Assembly: GCA_022843125.1 (NCBI GenBank)
Contig: JALHOG010000012.1
Coordinates: forward strand, 1-64,000
Origin: Ilumatobacteraceae bacterium
GTDB taxonomy: Bacteria > Actinomycetota > Acidimicrobiia > Acidimicrobiales > Ilumatobacteraceae
Direction of reading: 5' to 3'
DNA length: 64,000 nt
This document shows positions 43,884 to 51,199 of this stretch, one piece after another. The notes beneath the pieces were generated by a model. The model was not told the origin of the DNA and ran no database searches. It saw only the letters and a program-made list of their open reading frames with translations. Position 1 is the first letter of the stretch; every line of letters begins with the position of its first letter. A program made the position numbers and the translations under genes.

Positions 43884-43960
43884 TAGTACACACGGCGTAG
43901 AGAGGCAAAACCCCAGGTAGATCGCCTGGTGTGTGTGACTACACAGGTTGACGTGTGTAC

Positions 43961-43966
43961 TACAAT
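43961..43966 (+). promoter_or_regulatory. -10 box of the integrase gene
   Basis: TACAAT lies 6 nt before the integrase ATG, so transcription should start at or next to the start codon. No consensus -35 is seen at 16-18 bp. Confidence 0.5.
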
Positions 43967-43972
43967 GACCGC

Positions 43973-44905
43973 ATGGCCGACGAGACGACGCTCCGGAACA
44001 TTGTCCTGACGACGAAGCCCAGCGTTCGCCCGCTCGTCGAGTCGTGGGTTCGTTCCCTGCGGGCAGACGGCAAGTCGCACCGGACGATCGAGAACTACGC
44101 ACTGGCGGTTCGTGCGGTGACGGACTGGGCCGACGAACACGGCGCACCGCTCGACCCCGCCGAGCAGACGACGGACCACCTGCGGCGCTTCATCGCCGAC
44201 GAGCTTGAGCGCAATGCCCGGTCATCGGTTGTGCTCCGCTTCCGGTGCTTGCAGCAGTGGTTTCGGTGGCTGATCGCCGAGGATGAGATCGACGTCTCGC
44301 CGATGGCGAAGATGTCGGCGCCGAAGCTGACCGAGACGGTGGTCCCGGTCCTGTCAGATGAGCAGCTCCGCAACCTCCTCGCGGCGACCTCCGGGCGTGA
44401 CTGGCTCGACCGGCGCGACCACGCCATCATCCGCACATTCGTCGACACCGGCATGCGCATGGGCGAGCTGGTAGGGCTGCGCCTGGTGGACGTCGACCTC
44501 GACCACCAAACGCTGCTCGTGCTCGGCAAGGGCGACCGGTACCGGCTGACGCCGATTGGTGACAAGACCGCGGTTGCGATCGACCGATACATCCGTGCAC
44601 GCGATCGCCGGCCGCACGCATCGTCGCCGATGCTGTGGCTCGGCACACGCGGCACGCTCGGCACCAACGGCGTCGGAGTCATGCTCCGCTCCCGTGGCGC
44701 ACAAGCGGGCGTCGACGATCTACACGCGCACCGGTTCCGCCACACGGCCGCGCATCGTTGGCTCGCTGCAGGCGGCGGCGAAGGGGATCTCATGCGCATC
44801 GCTGGATGGAAGAACCCCGCCATGCTCCAGCGCTACGGCCGCAGCGCCGCAGAGGAACGGGCACGCGACGCACACAAGCGTCTCAAGCTGGGGGATTCGC
44901 TGTGA
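43973..44905 (+). CDS. int: tyrosine integrase of the element
   Basis: A 310-residue phage-type recombinase. The N-terminal core-binding domain has SWVRSLRADGKSHRTIENYA. Catalytic residues are all visible: Arg in TGMRMGELVGLR, Lys in VLGKGDRYRLTP, HxxR in LHAHRFRHTAAHRW, Trp in IAGWKN and Tyr in LQRYGRS. It should catalyse integration at, and with a directionality factor excision from, the bL37 site. ATG 43973 is favoured over GTG 43955 by the -10 box at 6 nt. No obvious excisionase gene is present, though one of the small unknown genes could be it. Confidence 0.93.
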   Translation: MADETTLRNIVLTTKPSVRPLVESWVRSLRADGKSHRTIENYALAVRAVTDWADEHGAPLDPAEQTTDHLRRFIADELERNARSSVVLRFRCLQQWFRWLIAEDEIDVSPMAKMSAPKLTETVVPVLSDEQLRNLLAATSGRDWLDRRDHAIIRTFVDTGMRMGELVGLRLVDVDLDHQTLLVLGKGDRYRLTPIGDKTAVAIDRYIRARDRRPHASSPMLWLGTRGTLGTNGVGVMLRSRGAQAGVDDLHAHRFRHTAAHRWLAAGGGEGDLMRIAGWKNPAMLQRYGRSAAEERARDAHKRLKLGDSL

Positions 44906-45348
44906 CCCGGTCAGAGTTCGCCCTGATGACTGACGATGGTGGGCGACCTGTGAAGCGCGTGAAGTGCCCCGGCTGCGGTCGCGTCGTGGCGTGGGCGTTC
45001 GCATCAGGTGCAGTCGGTTGCGTTCTCTGGCACGTCAAGGAGCGAGGGCTTCGGCGTCGCGAATGGGTGAGGCAGGAGTCCGACGAGCAGGCAGTGTTGG
45101 TCACGCCGGCCGAGGAGGGGATGCGCGCAGCTCACGGCGGAGGGGTTGACAGCCACGTCTTCTGGTTCCGTTGGGACGAGCCGATGGTGACTCCACCTCA
45201 AAGCTGCTGTGGCGATGGCGTTGCTGTGGCGACCTGCGGGAAATGTCACGTCAGCTATGACCTCCGAGACGTTCACGCGGCGGTGAACTCGATGGTCCGG
45301 AACCGGCGGGAGTCGATCAAGCTGCGCACCCGCTTTGATACGCTGTAG
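44902..45348 (+). CDS. element protein with zinc-ribbon motifs
   Basis: A 148-residue protein whose GTG overlaps the integrase stop (GTGA). It has VKCPGCGRVVAWAF near residue 17 and SCCGDGVAVATCGKCHVSY in the C-terminal half, two Cys pairs that could bind one Zn. The middle is Arg/Glu-rich (KERGLRRREWVRQESDEQ). I do not recognise a family. Coupling to the integrase suggests a role in recombination or regulation, which is inference. Confidence 0.65.
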   Translation: MTRSEFALMTDDGGRPVKRVKCPGCGRVVAWAFASGAVGCVLWHVKERGLRRREWVRQESDEQAVLVTPAEEGMRAAHGGGVDSHVFWFRWDEPMVTPPQSCCGDGVAVATCGKCHVSYDLRDVHAAVNSMVRNRRESIKLRTRFDTL

Positions 45349-45440
45349 CTAACTGACGTCGCCTGTACGACCCCAGTGGTGACGCCCGACAGCCAGTCGG
45401 GACGCCGAGGTCGACGATGATGCACCGAGGATGGGCAGCG

Positions 45441-45461
45441 GTGAACCCGAAAGGGGTTCAC
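45441..45461 (+). promoter_or_regulatory. hairpin in front of a small element gene
   Basis: An 8-bp perfect stem, GTGAACCC (45441-45448) and GGGTTCAC (45454-45461), with a GAAAG loop, ends 5 nt before the ATG at 45467. The purine run AAGGGG that could act as ribosome site lies in the loop and right arm, so folding may control translation. Confidence 0.5.
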
Positions 45462-45466
45462 TCCTC

Positions 45467-45727
45467 ATGCCCACACCTCAGCAACGTGGCAGCCTTGGCG
45501 GCCACATCCGGTGGTCGCGGACCGTCAACCGAAGCGCAGCCACTCGCCCCGCTCGCGAGAAGTCGCCCGCCTCCGTGGCGTACTGGCTCGACAAGCTCGG
45601 CCCCGAGTTCAACGAAGCCACCGACGCGCAGCGACACGCCGCCGCGGAGTCTGCCAAGAAGGCCTACTACGCCCGCCTGAGCCTCAGGGGCGTGCAGGCA
45701 CGCCGCGGGAAGGCAGGCGCCGCATGA
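45467..45727 (+). CDS. small basic element protein
   Basis: An 86-residue protein from ATG 45467 (ATG 45431 is possible but lies before the hairpin). It is basic, with GSLGGHIRWSRTVNRSA, a helical SVAYWLDKLGPEFNEATDAQ, and AAAESAKKAYYARLSLRGV. It resembles small conserved phage or actinobacterial proteins of unknown role; DNA binding is plausible from charge. Stop overlaps the next ATG (ATGA). Confidence 0.6.
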   Translation: MPTPQQRGSLGGHIRWSRTVNRSAATRPAREKSPASVAYWLDKLGPEFNEATDAQRHAAAESAKKAYYARLSLRGVQARRGKAGAA

Positions 45728-45897
45728 GGCCCCCTGACGCGAAACGACCGGCGCCTCGGGGGAGTACGCCGGCCTGTCCAAACGCCGTGGGAAGCGTCGA
45801 TGGCAGCTCCGACGATATCAGATCCACGCAACTTGTTGGTTGCGTTTTCGCCTGCTCGGCTCCGTGCTGGCGCTGTCCGTCAGTGGTGGCGTCATGA
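45724..45897 (+). CDS. possible 57-residue element protein
   Basis: The frame begins with an ATG overlapping the previous stop (ATGA) and ends with a TGA overlapping the next ATG (ATGA). This arrangement at both ends favours a real coupled gene. Composition is less convincing: RPPDAKRPAPRGSTPACPN, then LVGCVFACSAPCWRC. The frame also contains a 7-bp stem, ACGCAAC/GTTGCGT at 45826-45845 followed by TTT, which could instead be a terminator in a non-coding gap. Confidence 0.35.
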   Translation: MRPPDAKRPAPRGSTPACPNAVGSVDGSSDDIRSTQLVGCVFACSAPCWRCPSVVAS

Positions 45898-46349
45898 CCC
45901 CGGCATGCCGCGTGTGCGGCGCGAGGGAATCACTGCGCCAGGCGCTCGCTGTTCATCTGTGCGTTGATTGCTGGTGGGACACGTTCGGCGAGGCGCACGC
46001 CCGCCACGAGCTTGCGCGCCACGGCCACGGCACGATGCTCCAGACCGGCCGCAAGCGTCCCGACTTCGGCAACGCGTTCGCTGACTGCACGTGCACCGCG
46101 TGCAGTTATCAGGCGGTCGCACCGGTTGGTGAGCCGTGCGGCCCGTGCGTCGCCTCCGCGGAACAACAGCGGGCGTGGCAAGCCGAGAAGGTACTCACGC
46201 CGCCCGACATCGACCCCGACGACCGCAACCGTGACGGCAGGCTCAAGGCGTGGGCCGAGCGACTGGCTCGCGCCGTCGCCGCTGAGCTGATCACCGAGGC
46301 GCAGGCGCGCATGGTGCTCAAGCGGGAGGTGCGTCATGCAGCAGCCTGA
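45894..46349 (+). CDS. Cys-rich element protein
   Basis: A 151-residue protein. The N-terminal ACRVCGARESLRQAL plus HLCVDCWWDTF gives a four-Cys zinc finger. A second cluster follows in DCTCTACSYQAV and CGPCVASAEQQ. The C-terminus is helical (LKAWAERLARAVAAELITEA). It sits just before the RepA-like ATPase and overlaps it by 14 nt, so a role in element replication is likely. ATG 45894 is preferred to TTG 45840. Confidence 0.65.
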   Translation: MTPACRVCGARESLRQALAVHLCVDCWWDTFGEAHARHELARHGHGTMLQTGRKRPDFGNAFADCTCTACSYQAVAPVGEPCGPCVASAEQQRAWQAEKVLTPPDIDPDDRNRDGRLKAWAERLARAVAAELITEAQARMVLKREVRHAAA

Positions 46350-47361
46350 CTCACCGCTCGACGTGTTCGATCGAACACTCGGGGCAGAGAGCCACGACGC
46401 GCCCATCACCCCGGCCGAGATGATCCGCTCGAAGCTGGTCACCACCGATCAGCTCCGCGGCATGCCGCGACCGCAACCGTTGATCGACGGGTGGCTCAAC
46501 CTCGACTCACTCGCGATGGTGTACGGGCCGAGTGGTGGCGGCAAGACGCACGTCGTGATGGATATCGCCAACACGGTCAGCGCCCGCCGGTTCTGGCACG
46601 CCAACGCGGTCACGAACGGTGGCGTGCTGTACGTGCTCGCGGAAGGCGCCCCAGGTGCCAGCCTGCGCGTTACGGCGTGGGAGAGGCACCACGGCGTCAC
46701 ATCGGCGGTCACGTGGCACCCCGGCGCAATCAGCGTGTTCTCCGACGCATGGGCGGCAGGACTCGCCGAGGTCGTCGCCGAGCTGCGCCCGGTGCTCGTC
46801 GTCATCGACACCTACGCCCGCGCCACCGTCGGCATGGAGGAAAACGGCACCAAGGACACCGGCATCACCGTCGAGCACCTCGACATGATCCGCCAGGCCG
46901 CAGGGTCGTGCGTGCTTATCGTCCACCACGCCGGGAAGGACGTCACCAAGGGTGCTCGCGGGAACAGCGCGCTCAAGGGAGCGATGGACACCGAGATCGA
47001 AGTCGTCGGTGGCGACGGTCGGATCAAGGTCAGCAACACCAAGCAGAAAGACGCACCTGAAGCCGCGCCGCTGCACTTCAAGCTCACCCCGGTACCGGAC
47101 ACCGACTCCGTCGTCATCGAGCAGGCCGGAGCGCGCATCGAAGGCGACGACCTGACTGCGGCAGCATTCGACACCCTCAAAGCGCTCCGCGACATCGACG
47201 TCACCGAAGGCGTGTCCGCAACAGCATGGCGAGCCGCCGCCGACGCCACCGAGCGCACGTTCTACCGGCACCGGTCAGGACTGCTCCAGCACGGCCACGT
47301 CGTCAACATCGGGACCGACACCAGACCCCGATATCGGCCCGTCGACGAGGTCGAGGAATGA
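46336..47361 (+). CDS. RepA-like AAA_25 ATPase/helicase
   Basis: A 341-residue RecA-fold ATPase. Walker A is YGPSGGGKTHVV, Walker B VLVVIDTYARATVG, with EENGTKDTGIT and VLIVHHAGKDVTKGARGNSA as in RepA/GP4-type hexameric helicases of plasmids and phages. A C-terminal region (GVSATAWRAAADATERTFYR) looks like a winged helix. It probably drives element replication. Comparable ATPases are found in phiRv1-like elements and satellites. Its stop overlaps an ATG at 47358. Confidence 0.85.
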   Translation: MQQPDSPLDVFDRTLGAESHDAPITPAEMIRSKLVTTDQLRGMPRPQPLIDGWLNLDSLAMVYGPSGGGKTHVVMDIANTVSARRFWHANAVTNGGVLYVLAEGAPGASLRVTAWERHHGVTSAVTWHPGAISVFSDAWAAGLAEVVAELRPVLVVIDTYARATVGMEENGTKDTGITVEHLDMIRQAAGSCVLIVHHAGKDVTKGARGNSALKGAMDTEIEVVGGDGRIKVSNTKQKDAPEAAPLHFKLTPVPDTDSVVIEQAGARIEGDDLTAAAFDTLKALRDIDVTEGVSATAWRAAADATERTFYRHRSGLLQHGHVVNIGTDTRPRYRPVDEVEE

Positions 47362-47387
47362 ACGGGGACGAGGTGCCACCAATGCCT

Positions 47388-47459
47388 TTCACTGCCAGCC
47401 CAAGGGCTGCTGGCAGTGAAGACATGTCATTGGCACTGCCAAAGACATGTCATGGCAGT
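47388..47459 (+). promoter_or_regulatory. cluster of inverted and direct repeats between repA and the next gene
   Basis: TTCACTGCCAGC (47388-47399) and GCTGGCAGTGAA (47409-47420) form a 12-bp inverted repeat. Direct repeats of AGACATGTCAT occur at 47420-47430 and 47443-47453, each with the palindrome GACATGTC. ACTGCCA (47435-47441) and TGGCAGT (47453-47459) add another inverted pair. The density suggests an operator, replication iteron set or RNA switch. Confidence 0.55.
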
Positions 47460-47489
47460 AAATCCCGCCTCCCAACAAAGGAAAGCACC

Positions 47490-47861
47490 ATGACCCGCAA
47501 ATCCACCGAGCCGATTCCGACCGACCATCCGGCGTGGCGACGGCTGTATGAGTCGTACGCGTGGGCGATCCCGAGGCGAAGCATCGCGGCCGATGCTGCG
47601 ACGATGCGGGACGTCGCCTCGTCGTTCGACGAGTTCATTGGCGCGTTCCGGTGCGGCGCGTTGCGGGCGGCGCCGTGGGTGCAGACGGATGGGCTCTACA
47701 TCGACGTGGAGCTGCGGACCGTCGACGGGTGGGTTCCGGTGGTCCGCACTCATCATCTGAATCTCGGGCTGGAGCTTTCGGAACTCGCCGCGGATGCGTG
47801 GCTCGCCGATCAGCTCGGCCGCGTCGATATCGACGTTCCCGACGTGCCACCCGCGGCGTGA
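47490..47861 (+). CDS. hypothetical element protein
   Basis: A 123-residue protein from ATG 47490, which has an AAAGGAAAG ribosome site. A start at ATG 47358, overlapping the repA stop, would add 44 poorly conserved-looking residues encoded by the repeat cluster. It has HPAWRRLYESYAWAIPRRSI, ATMRDVASSFDEFIGAFR and ELSELAADAWLADQLG. No family is recognised. It is the last gene before the structural operon promoter. Confidence 0.6.
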   Translation: MTRKSTEPIPTDHPAWRRLYESYAWAIPRRSIAADAATMRDVASSFDEFIGAFRCGALRAAPWVQTDGLYIDVELRTVDGWVPVVRTHHLNLGLELSELAADAWLADQLGRVDIDVPDVPPAA

Positions 47862-47909
47862 GATCGTCGCCCGGTCCGGGACGCGTGGCGCCTCGCCGGA
47901 CCGGGCGGC

Positions 47910-47935
47910 ATACCCCTAGGGGTATCTGCTATAGT
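47910..47935 (+). promoter_or_regulatory. operator palindrome and extended -10 promoter of the capsid operon
   Basis: A perfect 16-bp palindrome, ATACCCCTAGGGGTAT (47910-47925), is followed directly by an extended -10, TG-C-TATAGT (47927-47935), 40 bp before the capsid ATG. The palindrome covers the expected spacer and -35, so its binder would block RNA polymerase. The TACCCC..GGGGTA core resembles CsoR/RcnR-family operators; the actual regulator is unknown. Confidence 0.7.
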
Positions 47936-47975
47936 GGGGGGTGAGGCGCCACCTCGTACAACCGAAGGACCCCCC

Positions 47976-49217
47976 ATGGCGCTTATCGACGATCTGCGCG
48001 CAACGCGCACCCAGGCCCGCTCGCGGGCCGACGAAATCCTGACCCGTGCGTCCACCGAAGGACGCGACCTCACCCCGACCGAAGCGACCGAGTACGCAGC
48101 GCGCACCGCCGAAGCCCGCGACGCTGACGACGCGATCGAGCAGCGACTCGCGGACGAGGTCGCCGAGCTGCGTGCGGCTTCGACCCGTACCGCTCACCGC
48201 GAGACCCCGACGTCACCGGTGCTCACCCGGGACCAGTCGGTTGCGGACTGGTGCCGCGGTCAAGGCCTCGTCACCCGCGACGACGTCCCGCTGTCGTTCG
48301 ATCGCTACCTGCGCGGCATGGCGACCGGTGAATGGTCCGGCGCCGATGAGGAACGTGCGCTGTCGGGCGGCACGCTCACCGCGGGCGGCCACCTGGTGCC
48401 GACCCCGCTGTCGGCGCGAGTGATCGACCTCGCCCGCAACGCAACGCGTGTGATGCAGGCCGGCGCGGTCACGGTGCCGATGACCTCCTCGACGCTCAAG
48501 CTCGCCCGCCTGACCGGCGAGGGCTCGCCCGGTTGGAAGACGGAGAACGCAGCGATCACCGCGAACGCCGATCTCAGCTTCGACGCGGTCACGTTCACGG
48601 CCCGCACGCTGACGCGTGTCGTGACGCTGTCCGTCGAACTGTTCGAAGACGCGGACCCGTCATCGGGTGACGTCATCGCCCGGTCGTTCGCGGAGCAGAT
48701 CGCGCTCGAAGTCGACCGGGTCGCGCTGCGCGGCACCGGCACCGCCCCCGAGCCTCGTGGCGTGCTGAACACCGCAGGGATCACGACCACCCCGCATGGT
48801 GCCAACGGTGGCGCCATCGCGAACTACGACTGGTGGCTCGACGCCATCGGCGCTGTCCGGAACGCGAACTTCGAACCAACTGCACACATTCAGGCGCCCC
48901 GCTCGACGACGTCGCTGTCCAAGCTCAAGGACACGACGAACGCGTACCTCGCTCGGCCCGATGGGCTGCTCCCGATGCTGTCGACCCGACAGGTTCCGAC
49001 CAACCTCACGGTCGGCACCTCGAACGACTGCTCCGAGGTCTACACCGGGCAGTGGGATCAGCTCATGATCGGCATGCGCACCGATCTGCGGATCGAGTTT
49101 CTCCGGGAGCGTTACCTCGCCGACAACCTCCAATACGCGTTCCTCGCGTATCTGCGGATGGACGTGCAAGTAGCGCAGCCCGCTGCGTTCGTCGTCGACG
49201 TGGGCGTGAGGGCCTGA
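47976..49217 (+). CDS. HK97-type major capsid protein
   Basis: A 413-residue protein. The N-terminal ~100 residues are a charged helical delta/scaffold-like region (RTQARSRADEILTRASTEG). The HK97 fold follows: LTAGGHLVPTPLSARVIDLA, VTVPMTSSTLKLARLTGEG, AFAEQIALEVDRVALRG-like helix (RSFAEQIALEVDRVALRG), GTAPEPRGVLNTAGI and IGMRTDLRIEFLRERYLADN. It builds the icosahedral head after prohead-protease cleavage. It is the first gene of the structural operon, ahead of portal, unlike the usual phage order. Confidence 0.93.
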   Translation: MALIDDLRATRTQARSRADEILTRASTEGRDLTPTEATEYAARTAEARDADDAIEQRLADEVAELRAASTRTAHRETPTSPVLTRDQSVADWCRGQGLVTRDDVPLSFDRYLRGMATGEWSGADEERALSGGTLTAGGHLVPTPLSARVIDLARNATRVMQAGAVTVPMTSSTLKLARLTGEGSPGWKTENAAITANADLSFDAVTFTARTLTRVVTLSVELFEDADPSSGDVIARSFAEQIALEVDRVALRGTGTAPEPRGVLNTAGITTTPHGANGGAIANYDWWLDAIGAVRNANFEPTAHIQAPRSTTSLSKLKDTTNAYLARPDGLLPMLSTRQVPTNLTVGTSNDCSEVYTGQWDQLMIGMRTDLRIEFLRERYLADNLQYAFLAYLRMDVQVAQPAAFVVDVGVRA

Positions 49218-49218
49218 T

Positions 49219-50340
49219 ATGGCGTGGCTGCGCCGGCGCGGGCGCAGCGAAACCCGCGCCGACCTCACCATCGCCGACGTGCTCGACCTCGACCGGCCGG
49301 GCGACTTCGCACACATCGGACAACACGTCACCGCCGATCGAGCGATGCGCCTGTCCGCGGTGTGGGCATGCGTCCGACTACTCGCTGACACCATCTCGAC
49401 GTTCCCGCTCGACGTGTACCGCCGCGCCCCGAGCGGGACTGCCGAGCAGATCGCCACCCCGCCGCTGTTCGCGTCCCCAGCGGCCGGGGTGGCACTGCAC
49501 GAATGGCTCTACCAAGTCGTCGTGTCGCTGCTGCTGCGCGGCAACGCGTACGGCATCGTCACCGCCCGCTCAGGCGCCGCGATGCGTCCGTCGCAGATCG
49601 AGATCGTGAACCCCGACCTCGTCACCGTGACGGTCGAACCCGACGGCATGGTCACCTACCGGTTCCGTGGTGTCGTGATCGACCGGGCCGACATCTGGCA
49701 CGTTCGTGCGTTCGCGTTCCCCGGCTCACCGACCGGTCTGTCACCCGTCGCATACGCGGCTGCTTCCATCGGGGTCGGGCTCGCCGCGACCCGCTACGCC
49801 GGGCAGTTCTTCGAAGAAGGCGCGCACCCGACCGGCATCCTGACGTCGCAGGACATTCTGTCCGCCGATACCGCCCTCATGGCGAAGGAACGATTCAAGG
49901 CAACCACCCGCGGCAAGCGTGAACCGCTCGTGCTGGGGAACGGCTTCACGTACGCCCCGCTGCAGGTCTCACCCGAGGACGCGCAGTTGCTCGACGTGCA
50001 ACGCTTCACCGTTGCCGAGGTCGCGCGCATCTTCGGCGTGCCACCCGAGATGATCGGCGGAGAGGCGGGCAACAGCCTCACCTACGCCAACGTCGAAGGA
50101 CGCGCGCTCGACTTCCTCCGGTACTCCGTGAACCCGTGGATCGTGCGGCTCGAGACCGCGCTCGGCCAACTCCTGCCACGCACCCACTACGTCAAGCTCA
50201 ACCCCGGCGCGCTGCTGCGTTCGACCACCGCCGAACGCTACGAAGCGCACCGCGTCGCGCTCGATGCCGGGTTCCTCACCGTCGACGAGGTCCGCGCCCT
50301 CGAAGACCTCCCCCCGCTCCCCACAGGAATCGCCGCATGA
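49219..50340 (+). CDS. HK97-family portal protein
   Basis: A 373-residue portal. Recognisable are LSAVWACVRLLADTISTFPL, LLLRGNAYGIVTARSG, YAGQFFEEGAHPTGILTSQ, and FTVAEVARIFGVPPEMIGGE near residue 270. It forms the dodecameric DNA-entry ring at one capsid vertex. It begins one base after the capsid stop and its stop overlaps the protease start (ATGA), so the genes are tightly coupled. Confidence 0.93.
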   Translation: MAWLRRRGRSETRADLTIADVLDLDRPGDFAHIGQHVTADRAMRLSAVWACVRLLADTISTFPLDVYRRAPSGTAEQIATPPLFASPAAGVALHEWLYQVVVSLLLRGNAYGIVTARSGAAMRPSQIEIVNPDLVTVTVEPDGMVTYRFRGVVIDRADIWHVRAFAFPGSPTGLSPVAYAAASIGVGLAATRYAGQFFEEGAHPTGILTSQDILSADTALMAKERFKATTRGKREPLVLGNGFTYAPLQVSPEDAQLLDVQRFTVAEVARIFGVPPEMIGGEAGNSLTYANVEGRALDFLRYSVNPWIVRLETALGQLLPRTHYVKLNPGALLRSTTAERYEAHRVALDAGFLTVDEVRALEDLPPLPTGIAA

Positions 50341-50849
50341 CCCTCGAAGTCCGCACCGCCACCACCACCCTCGAACTCCGCGACGACGGCCGCACCCTCG
50401 TCGGGCTCGCCGTCCCGTACAACGTCGAGACCCGCATCGGCTCCTACGTCGAGTCGTTCGCACCCGGAGCGTTCGACGGCACCGACCCCGCCACCGTCCC
50501 CGTGCTCGCTGCGCACAACAGGACCGAGCTCCCCATCGGCCGAGCACTGTCGCTCACCGACACCCCCGCCGGTCTCGCCGTCGAGCTGCGCATCAGCCAA
50601 ACCGCTTACGGCGACGACGTGCTCGCCCTCGTCCGTGACGGCGCAGCGACGGGCCTGTCGATCGGGTTTCAACCCGTCGAGGGTGGCGACCGCTGGAACC
50701 GGGACCGGACCAAGGTGACCCGCACCCGTGCCAACCTCGTCGAGATCAGCGTCGTGGGGTTCCCCGCCTACCTCGACGCACGCATCGCCGCGGTCCGCAC
50801 CGCGCTCCACCACCACACGCCGAGGCTCACGCTCGCCCGCTTGCGATGA
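50337..50849 (+). CDS. HK97-family prohead protease
   Basis: A 170-residue maturation serine protease. It shows LVGLAVPYNVETRIGSYVES, FAPGAFDG, catalytic His in VLAAHNRTELPIGR, and catalytic Ser in GAATGLSIGFQP, with RANLVEISVVGFPAY completing the fold. It trims the capsid N-terminal region during head assembly. Starts within the portal stop and overlaps the HNH gene start. Confidence 0.92.
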   Translation: MTLEVRTATTTLELRDDGRTLVGLAVPYNVETRIGSYVESFAPGAFDGTDPATVPVLAAHNRTELPIGRALSLTDTPAGLAVELRISQTAYGDDVLALVRDGAATGLSIGFQPVEGGDRWNRDRTKVTRTRANLVEISVVGFPAYLDARIAAVRTALHHHTPRLTLARLR

Positions 50850-51199
50850 GGCTCGCACGCCCCTGCCTGGCCTGCGGTCAGCCCAGCCGCAACGGCCCAC
50901 GCTGCGAACAGTGCGCTCCACGCACCACGACCGAACGCGGCTACGGCGCAGCATGGCAACGCCTCGCCCGCAACGCCATCGCCCGACAGCCCTACTGCTC
51001 GACCTGCGGTGCCACCGACGACCTGACCGGCGACCACGTCCACCCGCTCGCCCGCGGCGGCACGATGCACGGCTCGATCGACGTGCTGTGCCGCTCGTGC
51101 AACAGCCGCAAAGGCGCCGCCAGTTCTGACCACGCAGCACCACGCATGACCCTGTCAGGCCGAGAGCCGATCACACACCGTGGCGAGGCGATCGCGTGA
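50846..51199 (+). CDS. phage HNH endonuclease
   Basis: A 117-residue HNH nuclease. Cys pairs in CLACGQPSRNGPRCEQC and YCSTCGATDDL flank the HNH core TGDHVHPLARGGT and LCRSCNSRKG. HNH proteins encoded beside TerL in HK97-type phages are needed for DNA packaging. Here it may also stand in for a small terminase, which is otherwise missing. Overlaps both neighbours by 4 nt. Confidence 0.92.
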   Translation: MRLARPCLACGQPSRNGPRCEQCAPRTTTERGYGAAWQRLARNAIARQPYCSTCGATDDLTGDHVHPLARGGTMHGSIDVLCRSCNSRKGAASSDHAAPRMTLSGREPITHRGEAIA

